From the NCBI RefSeq assembly GCF_000300455.3, contig NZ_CP007215.2:620001-684000 (forward strand): DNA of 64,000 nt, in the 5' to 3' direction. Positions 8,102-19,992 of the stretch are shown here, piece by piece (the stretch's first letter is position 1; each line of letters starts with the position of its first letter). The position numbers were made by a program, and so were the translations under genes. This DNA comes from Kosakonia sacchari SP1. GTDB lineage: Bacteria > Pseudomonadota > Gammaproteobacteria > Enterobacterales > Enterobacteriaceae. Below the pieces are notes generated by a model. The model was not told the DNA's origin, searched no databases, and worked only from the letters and a program-made list of their open reading frames with translations.

Positions 8102-9847
8102 TCACTTTTTTGCCAGTTCCTGGTTCAATTGCCAGAGTTCCCGGCGTTCTTCGCTGCTTAAACCATGTGTGCGGTCACGAGCTATTAACTCTTCTTGCCG
8201 CCGTTCAAGCATCGAATCAAACATATGATTGAGCGCGTCGGTGAACGTTTTTTCAGCGATGTCTTTATCTGCTATATCGTCCCACATCGACAGTTTTTCA
8301 AGGGTTGCGGCCTCTTTTGTGCCGCGATAGTGCTCAAGCAATTGACCTGTAGTCAGGCCTGGCTGTGACAAACAAGTGTTGACCAGTTCTGTAAATAAGC
8401 CAAGCCCCGCAAGCCTTGATTGATCCAAACCCTCTAACGGCGGAACCTTTGGAGCCAATTCCGGGTTCTGGATCAATAACCCTATCAGTATACGCATGGT
8501 TGTGCGTTTTAGCTGAGGAGCGGGGCGTGTCGTTGCGCTTTCCACTTGTTTTGGCATTAATCGATCAAGTTGCGCATCGTCGAAAATGCCAATTTTATTC
8601 CCCAACAGCTGGCGCAACTGGATGCGTAGCGTTTCACCCGGCACCTGGTTGATTAACGGCAGCGCTAATGCGGCAAGCTGCGTTGTACCGTCCGGCGTGG
8701 TTAAATCCGCTTGCGGCAACAGGCTGTTAAACAGAAACGTGGAGAGCGGTAGTGCCTGCTCCATCCGCGCTTCGAATGCCTCTTTGCCCTCTTTACGCAC
8801 CAGCGTGTCCGGATCTTCACCATCCGGTAAAAACATAAAACGCAGCTGACGGCCATCGCTCATATAAGGCAGCGCGGTTTCCAGCGCCCGCCATGCGGCA
8901 TCACGGCCAGCACGGTCGCCGTCGTAACAACAGATAACATTTTTAGTTACGCGAAAAAGTAACTGAATATGATCCGCCGTTGTTGACGTTCCGAGCGAAG
9001 CCACCGCGTAGTTGATGCCGTATTGCGCCAGCGCCACCACGTCCATATAACCTTCAACGACCAACAGTCGCTGGGGCTCGTCATTGTCCTGCTGCGCTTC
9101 ATAAAGGCCATATAGCTGGCGGCCCTTATGGAAAATATCCGTTTCCGGGGAGTTCAGGTATTTAGGCGTATCGTTACCCAGAACGCGCCCACCAAAACCA
9201 ATCACCCGTCCACGTTTGTCACGAATGGGAAACATGACCCGTTCGCGGAAACGATCGTAACTGCGTCCCTGATCGTTTGTGACCAGCATACCCGCATCAA
9301 TCAGTGATTTACGGTTTTCGCTGTTGCCGCCAAAACGCTTTAATACGTTGTCCCAGCCGGGAGGCGCGTAACCAATGGCGAACCGCTCAATGATTTCGCT
9401 GCTCAGGCCGCGTCTGGACAGATACTGGCGTGCAGGCTCTGCGGCAGGTTGTGTCAACGATTGCTGATAAAATGCGTTTAGCCCATCCATTAATTGATAG
9501 AGCGTTTGCCGTTGATGGCGCTCTATCAGGCTGGGTCCACTGCCTGCTTCAAACGGCACTTCAAGGTTGTGCATTGCCGCCAGTTCTTCGACGCTTTCGA
9601 CAAACTCAAGCTTGTCGTAGTTCATCAGGAAGTCGAGGGCGTTGCCATGCGCGCCACAGCCAAAGCAGTGGTAAAACTGTTTTTCACCGTTCACGGTGAA
9701 AGAGGGCGTTTTTTCGTTATGGAAAGGACAACACGCGTGATAATTCTTACCCTGCTTTTTCAGCTTTACACGTGCGTCGATGAGATCGACGATGTCGGTG
9801 CGCGCCAGCAGGTCATTAATGAAGACACGTGGGATTCGTCCAGCCAT
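8102..9847 (-). CDS. dnaG: DNA primase
   Basis: 581 aa, as in E. coli. It makes the RNA primers for replication. The zinc-binding domain has Cys40, His43, Cys61 and Cys64 (CCPFHNEKTPSF, YHCFGCGAHG). The TOPRIM core shows VVEGYMDVVAL, ASLGTSTT and CYDGDRAGRDAA, whose acidic residues bind metal. The C-terminal DnaB-interacting domain ends LWQLNQELAKK. It is the middle gene of the operon, behind a terminator that follows rpsU, which in E. coli lowers dnaG expression relative to rpsU. Confidence 0.97.
   Translation of the reverse strand: MAGRIPRVFINDLLARTDIVDLIDARVKLKKQGKNYHACCPFHNEKTPSFTVNGEKQFYHCFGCGAHGNALDFLMNYDKLEFVESVEELAAMHNLEVPFEAGSGPSLIERHQRQTLYQLMDGLNAFYQQSLTQPAAEPARQYLSRRGLSSEIIERFAIGYAPPGWDNVLKRFGGNSENRKSLIDAGMLVTNDQGRSYDRFRERVMFPIRDKRGRVIGFGGRVLGNDTPKYLNSPETDIFHKGRQLYGLYEAQQDNDEPQRLLVVEGYMDVVALAQYGINYAVASLGTSTTADHIQLLFRVTKNVICCYDGDRAGRDAAWRALETALPYMSDGRQLRFMFLPDGEDPDTLVRKEGKEAFEARMEQALPLSTFLFNSLLPQADLTTPDGTTQLAALALPLINQVPGETLRIQLRQLLGNKIGIFDDAQLDRLMPKQVESATTRPAPQLKRTTMRILIGLLIQNPELAPKVPPLEGLDQSRLAGLGLFTELVNTCLSQPGLTTGQLLEHYRGTKEAATLEKLSMWDDIADKDIAEKTFTDALNHMFDSMLERRQEELIARDRTHGLSSEERRELWQLNQELAKK
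8273..8303 (-). promoter_or_regulatory. Probable sigma-32 promoter inside dnaG driving rpoD
   Basis: On the minus strand, CCTTGAAA (-35) and GGGACGATATAG (-10 region) within the 3' part of dnaG. The sequence is nearly the same as I recall for the E. coli rpoD heat-shock promoter Phs, at the equivalent codons. Conservation may partly reflect the protein sequence it encodes. Confidence 0.6.
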
Positions 9848-9933
9848 AAGCCCCGTTTTGATCTTTTATAGCCGTTGTTTTCCGGGCCAACATAATGCGA
9901 CCGAAATCCGCAGGTTATATCAGGTTATAAACG

Positions 9934-9967
9934 AAAATAAGCCGCGCATTCCTTTCGGAAGCACGGC
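9934..9967 (-). terminator. Internal terminator T1 between rpsU and dnaG
   Basis: Read leftwards: a GC stem of about 10 bp (GCCGTGC, TTCC, GAAA tetraloop, GGAA, bulged T, GCGCGGC) followed by TTATTTT. The place is the same as the partial terminator T1 of the E. coli macromolecular synthesis operon. Confidence 0.75.
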
Positions 9968-10015
9968 CTTACAACTACAACTCGGTCTAAACGAAAGGGC
10001 GCTAGCCCTGACAGA

Positions 10016-10439
<424 letters not shown>

Positions 10440-10469
10440 GCGCGCTATTGCAAAGAGGTAAACAGAGTC

Positions 10470-11483
10470 ATGCGCATACTGGGCATTGAAACATCCTGCG
10501 ATGAAACCGGCATCGCAATTTATGACGATCAACAAGGGCTTCTGGCCAACCAGCTGTATAGTCAGGTAAAACTCCACGCTGATTACGGCGGCGTCGTGCC
10601 GGAGCTGGCTTCGCGCGATCACGTGCGTAAAACCGTGCCGCTGATTCAGGCCGCGTTGAAAGAGTCCGGATTAACCGCGAAAGATATTGATGCAGTGGCT
10701 TACACCGCAGGGCCTGGCCTTGTCGGCGCGCTGCTGGTTGGCGCGACGGTTGGCCGTTCGCTCGCTTTCGCCTGGGACGTTCCCGCCATCCCGGTTCACC
10801 ATATGGAAGGACACTTGCTGGCGCCAATGCTGGAAGAAAATCCACCAGCGTTTCCATTCGTTGCGCTACTGGTTTCCGGCGGCCACACGCAGCTTATCAG
10901 CGTAACCGGCATCGGACATTACGAGCTGCTTGGTGAGTCGATTGATGATGCCGCCGGGGAAGCTTTTGATAAAACGGCTAAGCTGCTGGGGCTTGATTAT
11001 CCGGGTGGGCCGATGCTCTCAAAACTGGCGGCTCAGGGCACGGAAGGCCGTTTTGTCTTCCCGCGTCCGATGACCGATCGTCCGGGGCTGGATTTTAGCT
11101 TCTCCGGTCTGAAAACTTTCGCGGCGAATACCATTCGTAACAACGGTTCTGACGAGCAAACCCGCGCCGATATTGCGCGTGCGTTTGAAGATGCCGTGGT
11201 TGATACGCTAATGATCAAATGCAAGCGTGCGCTGGATCAAACCGGTTTTACGCGTCTGGTGATGGCGGGCGGTGTGAGCGCCAACCGTACGCTGCGTGCG
11301 AAACTGGCGGAAATGATGCACAAACGTCGTGGCGAAGTGTTCTATGCGCGCCCGGAGTTTTGCACCGATAACGGCGCGATGATCGCCTATGCGGGAATGG
11401 TGCGTCTGAAAGCGGGTAATGATGCAGGGCTGGGTGTGACGGTGCGTCCGCGCTGGCCACTGGCGGAGTTGCCTGCGGCGTAA
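10470..11483 (+). CDS. tsaD: tRNA N6-threonylcarbamoyladenosine synthase, catalytic subunit
   Basis: 337 aa, the E. coli length. TsaD with TsaB and TsaE transfers threonylcarbamoyl to A37 of tRNAs reading ANN codons. It is an ASKHA-fold ATPase: N-terminal [14 protein letters not shown], metal-binding His111 and His115 (HHMEGH), and the sugar/ATP-site motif [23 protein letters not shown] precedes the ATG. Single gene between the divergent rpsU operon and convergent plsY. Confidence 0.96.
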   Translation: MRILGIETSCDETGIAIYDDQQGLLANQLYSQVKLHADYGGVVPELASRDHVRKTVPLIQAALKESGLTAKDIDAVAYTAGPGLVGALLVGATVGRSLAFAWDVPAIPVHHMEGHLLAPMLEENPPAFPFVALLVSGGHTQLISVTGIGHYELLGESIDDAAGEAFDKTAKLLGLDYPGGPMLSKLAAQGTEGRFVFPRPMTDRPGLDFSFSGLKTFAANTIRNNGSDEQTRADIARAFEDAVVDTLMIKCKRALDQTGFTRLVMAGGVSANRTLRAKLAEMMHKRRGEVFYARPEFCTDNGAMIAYAGMVRLKAGNDAGLGVTVRPRWPLAELPAA

Positions 11484-11492
11484 ACCGTGATG

Positions 11493-11518
11493 GCCCGGTA
11501 GCACAAGGTGCGCCGGGC
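11493..11518. repeat. Hairpin between tsaD and plsY
   Basis: GCCCGG and CCGGGC enclose GCAC, AAG, GTGC. The stem is GC-rich without a T run on either side, so it may protect 3' ends or act as a weak terminator between the convergent genes. Confidence 0.45.
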
Positions 11519-11522
11519 ACTG

Positions 11523-12146
11523 TTACGACGCTTTTTCTTTCTCTTCTTTTTTCTTCTTCAGCTTCGACCAGATTTTGCCTTCCTGGTGTCGCCACAGGCG
11601 CTGAATATTGTCGTGATGGCGTAGCAGGATCAGGCAGGACAGCATCGCGACCGGGAAAGTGAACTGCGGTTTGAACCACCAGACATAAAAGGGCGCGATC
11701 AACGCGCTGACAATCGCCCCCAGCGATGAATAGCCGCTCAGCAGTACCGTTAACAGCCAGGTTCCCGCCATCACGCCTGTTAAATCCCAGCCGATAGGTG
11801 CAATAGCGCCAAATGCCGTTGCCACCCCTTTACCGCCTTGAAACTTAAAGAAAACCGGCCAGATATGACCAAGACAGGCGGCAATCGCAATAAGGCCGAG
11901 CCAGAACGGCGTTACGCCAAGTGCGTACGCGCCCCACACCGGCAGCATGCCTTTTAAGACGTCAAAAATCAGTACCGTTAGCGCTGCACCTTTGCCGCCA
12001 ATGCGTAATACGTTGGTCGCTCCGGGGTTGCCGGAGCCACTCTCGCGCGGATCGGGCAGACCGGCGATGCGGCAGACCAGAATGGCGCTGGAAATAGAGC
12101 CACAAAGGTATGCAAGGAGAATCATCCCAGGCGCGATTGCACTCAT
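11523..12146 (-). CDS. plsY: Acyl-phosphate:glycerol-3-phosphate acyltransferase
   Basis: 207 aa from the ATG at 12146 ([20 protein letters not shown]). The frame is open to 12353, but the extra 69 residues are not membrane-like and run into the folB leader, so I trimmed them. PlsY makes lysophosphatidic acid from acyl-phosphate and glycerol 3-phosphate. Several membrane segments are seen, with the family motifs [20 protein letters not shown]-like [12 protein letters not shown], and [15 protein letters not shown] near the end. The C-terminal tail is lysine-rich. Divergent from folB. Confidence 0.94.
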   Translation of the reverse strand: MSAIAPGMILLAYLCGSISSAILVCRIAGLPDPRESGSGNPGATNVLRIGGKGAALTVLIFDVLKGMLPVWGAYALGVTPFWLGLIAIAACLGHIWPVFFKFQGGKGVATAFGAIAPIGWDLTGVMAGTWLLTVLLSGYSSLGAIVSALIAPFYVWWFKPQFTFPVAMLSCLILLRHHDNIQRLWRHQEGKIWSKLKKKKEEKEKAS

Positions 12147-12309
12147 AACGCTGTTCCGTTGTGAAAATGTCGTTTTATTCTCTGCATCCATGGATAATAC
12201 GCATAAATGATGGAAAGTGGTATCCAGGTTTTGCGCAAAATCTGACAGGTAGCCACTAAAGATGCGGCCTGGCGGCGGCAATGGTGTGGCAAATAGCAGG
12301 CGAGGTGAG

Positions 12310-12678
12310 ATGGACATTGTATTTATAGAGCAGCTTTCGGTTATCACCACCATTGGTGTTTACGACTGGGAACAGACCATTGAGCAGAAGCTGGTGTTCG
12401 ATATCGAAATGGCCTGGGATAACCGCGTTGCGGCGAAAAGCGACAATGTGAACGATTGTCTGAGCTATGCGGATATCGCAGATGCCATTATCGGCCACGT
12501 CGAAGGCGGGCGTTTTGCGCTTGTTGAACGCGTTGCGGAGGAGGTGGCTGAGCTGTTGCTGGCGCGCTTTAATTCGCCCTGGGTGCGTATCAAATTGAGC
12601 AAACCAGGTGCGGTTGCGCGGGCGCTGAATGTGGGCGTAATCATTGAGCGTGGCTTAAATCCGAAAGAAAGTATTTAA
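12310..12678 (+). CDS. folB: Dihydroneopterin aldolase (and epimerase)
   Basis: 122 aa, equal to E. coli, starting [20 protein letters not shown] after GAGGTGAG; a frame open from 12262 adds 16 residues and is rejected. FolB cleaves dihydroneopterin to hydroxymethyl-dihydropterin and glycolaldehyde in folate synthesis. The pterin-site glutamate lies in [16 protein letters not shown], and the tunnel lysine in IKLSKPGAV. Confidence 0.95.
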   Translation: MDIVFIEQLSVITTIGVYDWEQTIEQKLVFDIEMAWDNRVAAKSDNVNDCLSYADIADAIIGHVEGGRFALVERVAEEVAELLLARFNSPWVRIKLSKPGAVARALNVGVIIERGLNPKESI

Positions 12679-12732
12679 ATTCATAATAGTTAAACCAAGC
12701 GCTAGTATTCAGGTCATAGATCTCGGTCTTTC

Positions 12733-12762
12733 ACGGCTTCTCCGCGGGATAAGCCGTTTTTT
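12733..12762 (+). terminator. Terminator after folB
   Basis: ACGGCTT, loop of 11, AAGCCGT, then TTTTT. It ends 23 bp before uppP, so it could also act as an attenuator for uppP. Confidence 0.75.
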
Positions 12763-12785
12763 ATATCTTTTTAGGGGTTTATTTG

Positions 12786-13604
12786 ATGGGCGATATGCAT
12801 TCATTGCTGGTAGCAGCCATTCTGGGTGTCGTTGAAGGTCTCACAGAATTTCTGCCCGTATCCAGTACCGGTCACATGATAATCGTTGGGCATTTATTAG
12901 GCTTTGAAGGTGATACGGCAAAAACGTTCGAGGTGGTGATCCAGTTAGGTTCGATCCTCGCGGTAGTGGTGATGTTCTGGCGGCGTTTGTTTGGCCTGAT
13001 TGGCATTCATTTCGGCAAGCAGCCGCATGAAGGCACTGGCACCGGCCGCCTGACGCTGATTCATATCCTGTTAGGCATGATCCCGGCGGTGGTGCTGGGG
13101 CTGGTATTCCACGATACCATCAAATCGCTGTTTAACCCGCTAAACGTGACCTATGCACTGGTGGTGGGTGGTTTCTTGCTGATTGCCGCTGAAGTGCTGA
13201 AGCCGAAAGTCCCGCGCGCGCAGGGCGTGGATGATATGACTTATCGCCAGGCTTTTATGATTGGTTGCTTCCAGTGTCTGGCACTGTGGCCGGGTTTTTC
13301 CCGTTCCGGGGCGACGATCTCAGGCGGGATGCTGATGGGCGTTAGCCGCTATGCGGCGTCCGAGTTCTCTTTCCTGCTGGCGGTGCCGATGATGATGGGC
13401 GCGACGGTACTGGATCTCTACAAGAGCATGGGCTTTCTCACCGTGAGTGATATCCCAATGTTCGCCGTCGGTTTTATCACCGCATTTATCGTTGCGCTGA
13501 TTGCCATCAAAACCTTCCTGGAGCTGATTAAACACATCTCTTTTATTCCGTTCGCGATTTACCGTTTTGTGGTCGCGGCAGCGGTTTATCTGGTCTTCTT
13601 CTAA
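12786..13604 (+). CDS. uppP: Undecaprenyl-diphosphatase
   Basis: 272 aa, integral membrane. It dephosphorylates C55-PP to the C55-P carrier for peptidoglycan and O-antigen; overproduction gives bacitracin resistance, hence the synonym bacA. Conserved motifs are [16 protein letters not shown] near the N-terminus and [13 protein letters not shown] at about residue 170. I chose the ATG at 12786 (MGDMHSLL, matching the family); a TTG one codon earlier is in frame but unneeded. Confidence 0.96.
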   Translation: MGDMHSLLVAAILGVVEGLTEFLPVSSTGHMIIVGHLLGFEGDTAKTFEVVIQLGSILAVVVMFWRRLFGLIGIHFGKQPHEGTGTGRLTLIHILLGMIPAVVLGLVFHDTIKSLFNPLNVTYALVVGGFLLIAAEVLKPKVPRAQGVDDMTYRQAFMIGCFQCLALWPGFSRSGATISGGMLMGVSRYAASEFSFLLAVPMMMGATVLDLYKSMGFLTVSDIPMFAVGFITAFIVALIAIKTFLELIKHISFIPFAIYRFVVAAAVYLVFF

Positions 13605-13611
13605 GACTTGC

Positions 13612-13635
13612 GCCCTCAGTCTTTTGGCTGAGGGC
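13612..13635. repeat. Hairpin at the uppP/cca convergence
   Basis: GCCCTCAG, 8-nt loop, CTGAGGGC. It overlaps the cca stop codon; without a T run, terminator function is uncertain. Confidence 0.4.
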
Positions 13636-14857
13636 AACGATGTTCCTTCCAGACCGCCAGCGCGGCAATCCGCCGACGCGTCAGCTCCTCACGCACTTCC
13701 GCTCCCTTAAACCCTGCCTCTATGACGGCTTTCGTCGGCACGGCGCGCGCCACTTCCCAGGCTTCGCGCAGTAAACGCCCCTGCGAATAGTCGCAGGCTT
13801 CAAAACCGGTGCGCCCACGCACGTCCGCTTCGCTGGTCAGCGCGATTTGCTCAACACGCTGCGGTTTACGCCAGGCGTCGATGGAATCGAACAATTTGAC
13901 GATGGTTTTCGGCTGCAAAATAGGAAAGGTGTGGATCAGGTCGTGGAACTCGGCCACCAGTTTGGCTAAATCGCGGATCTCGTTTGGTACGCGCAGTCGC
14001 TGGCACAACCCCTCGACCAGTTTGACGCCCGCCGGGCCGTGCCCGTGATGGCGCGGCCAGAGCGCTTTTGGCGTTAGCGCTTTGCCTAAATCATGGCACA
14101 ACGTGGCGAAGCGCACATCCACCTGCGGGCTGAGCATTGCCGCCATCGAGAGCGTCATTAGCGTATGTATGCCGGTGTCGATTTCCGGGTGCCATTTCGC
14201 CGGTGCCGGTACGCCAAACAGCGCGTCGATTTCCGGGAACAGCACTTTCAGCGCGCCGCAATCGCGTAGCACCTGGAAATAAACCTGAGGATTACGGGTT
14301 TGCAGCGCGCTCTCGGTCTCTTTCCACACCCGTTCGGGGGTCAGGTGCTCAAGTTCGCCCGCATCGGTCATCGAGCGCATTAGCGCCAGTGTTTCATCGG
14401 CGATACGAAAGCTGAGGTGCGCGTAACGGGCAGCAAAGCGCGCAACGCGTAACACGCGCAGCGGATCTTCACCAAACGCCGGCGAGACGTGGCGCAGAAT
14501 GCGGTTACGCAAATCCTGCTGACCGCCATAGGGATCGATAATCTCACCCTGGCTATCTTGTGCCAGCGCGTTCACGGTTAAATCACGGCGCAGCAGATCC
14601 TGCTCCAGTGTGACGTCTGGCGCGGCATAACAGGTGAAACCGGTATAGCCGGAGCCAGATTTGCGCTCGGTACGCGCCAGCGCATACTCTTCGTGGCTTT
14701 GCGGGTGGAGGAATACAGGAAAATCACGGCCTACCTGCTGGTAACCCGCGTCGAGCATCTCTTGCGGCGTTGCGCCAACAACAACCCAATCTTTGTCTTT
14801 GACCGGCAGGCCCAACAACGTATCACGTACTGCACCACCGACCAGATAACTCTTCAC
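13616..14857 (-). CDS. cca: CCA tRNA nucleotidyltransferase, multifunctional
   Basis: 413 aa (E. coli 412). It adds or repairs the 3' CCA of tRNA. The class II nucleotidyltransferase head has GGAVRD at residues 7-12 and catalytic Asp21 and Asp23 (KDKDWVVVG). The tRNA-binding neck includes [17 protein letters not shown]-terminal HD domain ([10 protein letters not shown], then HHGHGPAG) gives the phosphatase and phosphodiesterase activities known for the E. coli enzyme. Convergent with uppP. Confidence 0.96.
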   Translation of the reverse strand: MKSYLVGGAVRDTLLGLPVKDKDWVVVGATPQEMLDAGYQQVGRDFPVFLHPQSHEEYALARTERKSGSGYTGFTCYAAPDVTLEQDLLRRDLTVNALAQDSQGEIIDPYGGQQDLRNRILRHVSPAFGEDPLRVLRVARFAARYAHLSFRIADETLALMRSMTDAGELEHLTPERVWKETESALQTRNPQVYFQVLRDCGALKVLFPEIDALFGVPAPAKWHPEIDTGIHTLMTLSMAAMLSPQVDVRFATLCHDLGKALTPKALWPRHHGHGPAGVKLVEGLCQRLRVPNEIRDLAKLVAEFHDLIHTFPILQPKTIVKLFDSIDAWRKPQRVEQIALTSEADVRGRTGFEACDYSQGRLLREAWEVARAVPTKAVIEAGFKGAEVREELTRRRIAALAVWKEHRCPQPKD

Positions 14858-14924
14858 GCCGCCATTCTCCTCTACACATTTGCCGACAGATAATACGTAA
14901 GTGTAGAGAAGATGGCGAATCTGC

Positions 14925-15539
14925 TTAGTTCATCCAGCGATCTTTGCGTTTACGGGTAGGGATCATATGCGGTAACAGCAGACCGAGGATCAGGCCCGCG
15001 CCCAGCACACCGCCGCCATACATAAACCACTGCATAATGATGGTGCGCTGTTTGTCATCCAGTTGCAGATTCGCGGCGCTCACTTTCTTCTGCGCCACGA
15101 TTAACTCATTTTTGAGCTTTTGATTTTCATCTTTCAGACCGCTAATCACGCTATCGCTCTGGGCGACTTTCTGCTGCATTTCGGCGGTTTTCTGGTTCCA
15201 GGTATTGTCGATATTGCTCAGTTTATCGGTCAGCGTTTTCACCTGGTTTTCCAGCTCTGGCACGCGGGTGCGCAGACTTGGCTGGCTGTTCAGCTCTTTC
15301 AGGGGGATCCACGCGGTACGCCCGGTGCTGTCACGCACCTGGCCGTAATCACTGTTTTCCTGCAACAGCGTGACTTCCTCACCGGCATTCACCGTGCCGA
15401 CAAGGCGATAATTATCGCCCGGGCCGCTACGCACCCAGGTATTCAGTTCATCGGAAACGTAACGTTTTTCTTCGGCGTGGGTACCAACGGACACGCTAAG
15501 TGCAAAAAGGGTCAATCCAATCAGGCGTAATTTTGGCAT
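14925..15539 (-). CDS. ygiM: SH3-domain membrane-anchored protein YgiM
   Basis: 204 aa from ATG 15539 (E. coli 206). The start has a signal peptide [20 protein letters not shown] ending THA; the 35 residues of the longer open frame are rejected. A bacterial SH3 domain follows ([20 protein letters not shown], then [15 protein letters not shown]-like). A coiled coil (residues about 95-165) leads to a C-terminal membrane helix ([20 protein letters not shown]) and a basic cytoplasmic tail. Function is not established; the layout suggests a periplasmic envelope protein. Divergent from ygiF. Confidence 0.92.
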   Translation of the reverse strand: MPKLRLIGLTLFALSVSVGTHAEEKRYVSDELNTWVRSGPGDNYRLVGTVNAGEEVTLLQENSDYGQVRDSTGRTAWIPLKELNSQPSLRTRVPELENQVKTLTDKLSNIDNTWNQKTAEMQQKVAQSDSVISGLKDENQKLKNELIVAQKKVSAANLQLDDKQRTIIMQWFMYGGGVLGAGLILGLLLPHMIPTRKRKDRWMN

Positions 15540-15778
15540 CAGGCAGTCATTTTTTTCATTAAATGTGAGTGATAAACAGTGGCAACAGTCTGACGATACC
15601 TGGCTGCTGGCATCAATCGGAATCTTCCAGGTCAAACTGCGCACTTACGCGAACTTTTGCACCCGTCAGATTGCGCATTGCATGGCAATTTGACGCAAAA
15701 TACTATCTACTGACAAACATCGGGCGCGTTAGTTCGCCGAAATTTTCACTGATGTGACATAACCATAAGTGCAAGGCC

Positions 15779-17080
15779 ATGGCTCAGGAAATCGAATTAA
15801 AGTTTATCGTGAAGAGCGACAGCGTGGAAACGCTTCGTCAACATCTGCATACGCTGACCGAAGAACATATCGCGTCCAGCCAGTTACTCAACATCTATTA
15901 CGAGACGCCGGATAACTGGCTGCGCGGTCACGATATGGGGCTGCGCATCCGTGGTTTTGATGGCCAGTACGAGATGACGATGAAAATCGCCGGGCGGGTG
16001 ATTGGCGGTTTGCATCAGCGGCCTGAATACAATATCCCGCTTACTCAGCCGGAACTCGATCTGGCGCGCTTCCCGGCGGAAGTGTGGCCTGATGGTGTAC
16101 TTCCGCAAGATTTACAGGCGCGAGCTCAGCCGCTATTTAGCACGGATTTCTACCGTGAAAAATGGCTGGTTAACGTTGGGGAGAGCCGCATTGAGATTGG
16201 CCTTGATTTAGGCGAAGTCAAAGCGGGTGAATTTGTTGAGCCGATTTGTGAACTGGAACTGGAACTGCTGAGCGGTTCTCCGGCGGATATCCTCAAGTTG
16301 GCGCGCCAACTGATAAATGTCTCCGGGTTGCGTCAGGGCAGCCTGAGTAAAGCGGCGCGTGGTTATCACCTGGCACAGGGCAATGCCGTGCGCGAACGCC
16401 GCCCAACGGCGATTCTGCAAACCCCCGCGAAGGCCAGCATTGAACAGGCTTTTGCCGCCGCGCTGGAACTGGCGTTGTCGCAATGGCAATACCATGAAGA
16501 GCTGTGGGTGCGTGGGAATGAGAAAGCGAAAGCCGATGTGCTGAGCGCCATTGCCTTGCTGCGCCACACACTGGCGCTGTTTGGCGGTATTGTCCCGCGC
16601 AAAGCGAGCGCTCACTTACGTGATCTGCTAACACAGTCTGAAGCGACCATTACGTCTGCCGTTTCAGCGAATACGGCGGTGTGGAGCGCGCAATCGGCCC
16701 TGGCGAAACTGGTGCTCACCGAGTGGTTAGTGACGCAGGGCTGGCGAACCTTCCTTGATGAAAAAGCGCAGGCCAAATTCGCCGACTCCTTTAAACGCTT
16801 TGCTGATGTCCATCTGTCACGCTGCGCCGCCGAGCTGAAAAAAGCCTTTGCCCAGCCGCTGGGCGACAGCTATCGCGACCAGTTACCGCGCTTGGCGCGT
16901 GATATCGACAGCGCGTTACTGTTGGCCGGGCATTACGATCGCGCACGCGCCGTGGAGTGGCTGGAAAACTGGCAGGGGCTTCAGCACGTCATTGAAACGC
17001 GCCAGAGAGTCGAAATCGAACATTTCCGTAATACCGCGATTACCCAGGAGCCGTTCTGGTTGCACAGCGGAAAACGTTAA
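15779..17080 (+). CDS. ygiF: Inorganic triphosphatase (CYTH-CHAD protein)
   Basis: 433 aa, the E. coli length. The CYTH domain (residues 1-200) begins with the signature ExExK (Glu4, Glu6, Lys8) and includes paired basic and acidic strands that bind triphosphate and metal. The C-terminal CHAD domain (about 220-430) is helical with conserved His and Arg residues. In E. coli it hydrolyses PPPi. It is 16 bp before glnE and probably co-transcribed. Confidence 0.94.
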   Translation: MAQEIELKFIVKSDSVETLRQHLHTLTEEHIASSQLLNIYYETPDNWLRGHDMGLRIRGFDGQYEMTMKIAGRVIGGLHQRPEYNIPLTQPELDLARFPAEVWPDGVLPQDLQARAQPLFSTDFYREKWLVNVGESRIEIGLDLGEVKAGEFVEPICELELELLSGSPADILKLARQLINVSGLRQGSLSKAARGYHLAQGNAVRERRPTAILQTPAKASIEQAFAAALELALSQWQYHEELWVRGNEKAKADVLSAIALLRHTLALFGGIVPRKASAHLRDLLTQSEATITSAVSANTAVWSAQSALAKLVLTEWLVTQGWRTFLDEKAQAKFADSFKRFADVHLSRCAAELKKAFAQPLGDSYRDQLPRLARDIDSALLLAGHYDRARAVEWLENWQGLQHVIETRQRVEIEHFRNTAITQEPFWLHSGKR

Positions 17081-17096
17081 CGAAAGGATATTTCGC

Positions 17097-19946
17097 ATGC
17101 CGCACCACGCAGGATTGTCGCAGCATTGGCAAACGGTTTTTTCTCGTCTGCCAGAAGCGCTCACCGCGCAGCCACTGAGCGCGCAGGCGCAGTCAGTGCT
17201 CACTTTTAGTGATTTTGTTCAGGACAGCATCATCGCGCATCCTGAGTGGCTGGCAGAGCTTGAAAACGCGCCACCGCCTGCAAACGAGTGGCAACACTAT
17301 GCGCAATGGCTACAAACGGCGCTGGATGGCGTTACTGATGAAGCCTCGCTGATGCGCGTGCTGCGGCTGTTTCGCCGTCGCATCATGGTGCGCATCGCCT
17401 GGAGCCAGGCGTTACAGTTGGTGGCGGAAGAGGATATTCTGCAACAGCTTAGCGTGCTGGCGGAAACCCTGATCGTCGCCGCGCGCGACTGGCTTTATGA
17501 CGCCTGCTGCCGTGAGTGGGGAACGCCGTGCAATCCGCAAGGCGTGGCGCAGCCGATGCTGGTACTCGGCATGGGCAAACTGGGTGGCGGCGAACTCAAT
17601 TTCTCATCCGATATCGATTTGATTTTCGCCTGGCCGGAAAATGGCGCCACGCGCGGCGGACGCCGTGAACTGGATAACGCGCAATTTTTCACCCGCCTTG
17701 GTCAACGGCTGATTAAAGTCCTCGACCAGCCCACGCAAGATGGCTTTGTCTACCGCGTCGATATGCGCTTGCGCCCGTTTGGCGACAGCGGCCCGCTGGT
17801 GCTGAGCTTTGCCGCGCTGGAAGATTACTACCAGGAGCAGGGGCGCGACTGGGAACGTTACGCGATGGTGAAAGCGCGCATTATGGGCGATAACGACGGC
17901 GACCATGCGCGAGAGTTACGCGCCATGCTGCGCCCGTTTGTTTTCCGCCGCTATATCGACTTCAGCGTGATCCAGTCCCTGCGTAACATGAAAGGCATGA
18001 TTGCCCGCGAAGTGCGTCGCCGTGGTCTGAAGGACAACATAAAACTCGGCGCGGGCGGTATTCGTGAAATAGAGTTTATCGTGCAGGTTTTCCAGCTGAT
18101 TCGCGGCGGTCGCGAGCCTGCGCTGCAATCGCGTTCATTGTTACCAACGCTTGTTGCGATTGATCAACTGCATCTGCTACCGGATGGCGACGCGACACGG
18201 CTGCGCGAGGCGTATTTGTGGCTTCGACGGCTGGAAAACCTGCTGCAAAGCATCAATGACGAACAGACACAAACGCTGCCGGGCGATGAACTGAATCGCG
18301 CGCGTCTTGCCTGGGGAATGGGCAAAGAGAGCTGGCAAGCGCTCTGCGAAACGCTGGAAGCGCATATGTCGGCAGTGCGTCAGATTTTCAACGATCTGAT
18401 TGGCGATGATGAAACGGATTCGCCGGAAGATGCACTTTCTGAGAGCTGGCGCGAACTGTGGCAGGATGCGTTGCAGGAGGAGGACTCCACACCCGTGCTG
18501 GCGCATCTCTCAGAGGACGATCGCCGCCGCGTGGTGGCGTTGATTGCCGATTTTCGCAAAGAACTGGATAAACGCACTATTGGCCCGCGCGGGCGGCAGG
18601 TACTCGATCACTTAATGCCGCATCTGCTCAGCGATGTATGCTCGCGTGACGATGCGCCAGTGCCGCTGTCGCGCCTGACGCCGCTGCTCACCGGTATTAT
18701 TACGCGCACCACTTACCTTGAGCTGCTAAGTGAATTTCCCGGCGCACTGAAACACCTCATTTCCCTGTGTGCTGCGTCGCCGATGGTTGCCAGCCAACTG
18801 GCGCGCTACCCGATCCTGCTTGATGAATTGCTCGACCCGAATACGCTCTATCAACCGACGGCGATGAACGCCTATCGCGATGAGCTGCGCCAATACCTGC
18901 TGCGCGTACCGGAAGATGATGAAGAGCAACAGCTTGAGGCGCTGCGGCAGTTTAAGCAGGCGCAGTTGCTGCGCGTGGCGGCGGCAGATATCGCCGGTAC
19001 GTTGCCAGTAATGAAAGTGAGCGATCACTTAACCTGGCTGGCGGAAGCGATTATTGATGCGGTGGTGCAGCAAGCCTGGGGGCAAATGGTGGCGCGTTAC
19101 GGCCAGCCGACGCATCTGCACGATCGCGAAGGGCGCGGTTTCGCCGTGGTCGGTTATGGCAAACTTGGCGGCTGGGAATTAGGTTACAGCTCCGATCTGG
19201 ATCTGGTGTTCCTGCACGACTGCCCAATGGATGTGATGACCGATGGCGAGCGTGAAATCGATGGCCGCCAGTTCTATTTGCGCCTCGCGCAGCGCATCAT
19301 GCACCTGTTCAGCACGCGCACGTCATCCGGCATTCTTTATGAAGTTGACGCGCGTCTGCGCCCATCTGGCGCTGCGGGGATGCTGGTCACCACCACGGAA
19401 TCGTTCGCCGATTACCAGCAAAACGAAGCCTGGACGTGGGAACATCAGGCGCTGGCGCGCGCGCGCGTGGTGTACGGCGATCCGCAATTGACTGCGGAAT
19501 TTGACGCCATTCGCCGCGATATTCTGATGACGCCTCGCGACGGTGCGACGCTGCAAACGGAAGTGCGCGAAATGCGCGAGAAAATGCGCGCCCATCTTGG
19601 CAACAAGCATAAAGACCGCTTCGATCTGAAAGCCGATGAAGGCGGTATCACCGACATCGAGTTTATCGCCCAATATCTGGTGCTGCGCTTTGCCCATGAC
19701 AAACCGAAACTGACGCGCTGGTCGGATAATGTGCGCATTCTCGAAGGGCTTGCGCAAAATGGCATCATGGATGAGCAGGAAGCGCAGGCATTGACGCTGG
19801 CGTACACCACATTGCGTGATGAGCTACACCACCTGGCGCTGCAAGAGCTGCCGGGACATGTGCCGCTCTCCTGTTTTGTCGCCGAGCGTGCGCTAATCAA
19901 AACCAGCTGGGACAAGTGGCTGGTGGAACCGTGCGCCCCGGCGTAA
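17097..19946 (+). CDS. glnE: Bifunctional glutamine synthetase adenylyltransferase/adenylyl-removing enzyme
   Basis: 949 aa from ATG 17097 (E. coli 946); an 83-residue upstream extension lies within ygiF and is rejected. Two nucleotidyltransferase domains are visible: the N-terminal de-adenylylase with [18 protein letters not shown] near residue 157 and the C-terminal adenylylase with [18 protein letters not shown] near 685, each holding the metal-binding DxD. Between them is the linker region sensing GlnB and glutamine. It tunes GlnA activity to nitrogen status. Confidence 0.97.
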   Translation: MPHHAGLSQHWQTVFSRLPEALTAQPLSAQAQSVLTFSDFVQDSIIAHPEWLAELENAPPPANEWQHYAQWLQTALDGVTDEASLMRVLRLFRRRIMVRIAWSQALQLVAEEDILQQLSVLAETLIVAARDWLYDACCREWGTPCNPQGVAQPMLVLGMGKLGGGELNFSSDIDLIFAWPENGATRGGRRELDNAQFFTRLGQRLIKVLDQPTQDGFVYRVDMRLRPFGDSGPLVLSFAALEDYYQEQGRDWERYAMVKARIMGDNDGDHARELRAMLRPFVFRRYIDFSVIQSLRNMKGMIAREVRRRGLKDNIKLGAGGIREIEFIVQVFQLIRGGREPALQSRSLLPTLVAIDQLHLLPDGDATRLREAYLWLRRLENLLQSINDEQTQTLPGDELNRARLAWGMGKESWQALCETLEAHMSAVRQIFNDLIGDDETDSPEDALSESWRELWQDALQEEDSTPVLAHLSEDDRRRVVALIADFRKELDKRTIGPRGRQVLDHLMPHLLSDVCSRDDAPVPLSRLTPLLTGIITRTTYLELLSEFPGALKHLISLCAASPMVASQLARYPILLDELLDPNTLYQPTAMNAYRDELRQYLLRVPEDDEEQQLEALRQFKQAQLLRVAAADIAGTLPVMKVSDHLTWLAEAIIDAVVQQAWGQMVARYGQPTHLHDREGRGFAVVGYGKLGGWELGYSSDLDLVFLHDCPMDVMTDGEREIDGRQFYLRLAQRIMHLFSTRTSSGILYEVDARLRPSGAAGMLVTTTESFADYQQNEAWTWEHQALARARVVYGDPQLTAEFDAIRRDILMTPRDGATLQTEVREMREKMRAHLGNKHKDRFDLKADEGGITDIEFIAQYLVLRFAHDKPKLTRWSDNVRILEGLAQNGIMDEQEAQALTLAYTTLRDELHHLALQELPGHVPLSCFVAERALIKTSWDKWLVEPCAPA

Positions 19947-19992
19947 GTGTGGTATCATCGCGCGCAAATTTTGTATCTCTCAGGAGACAGGA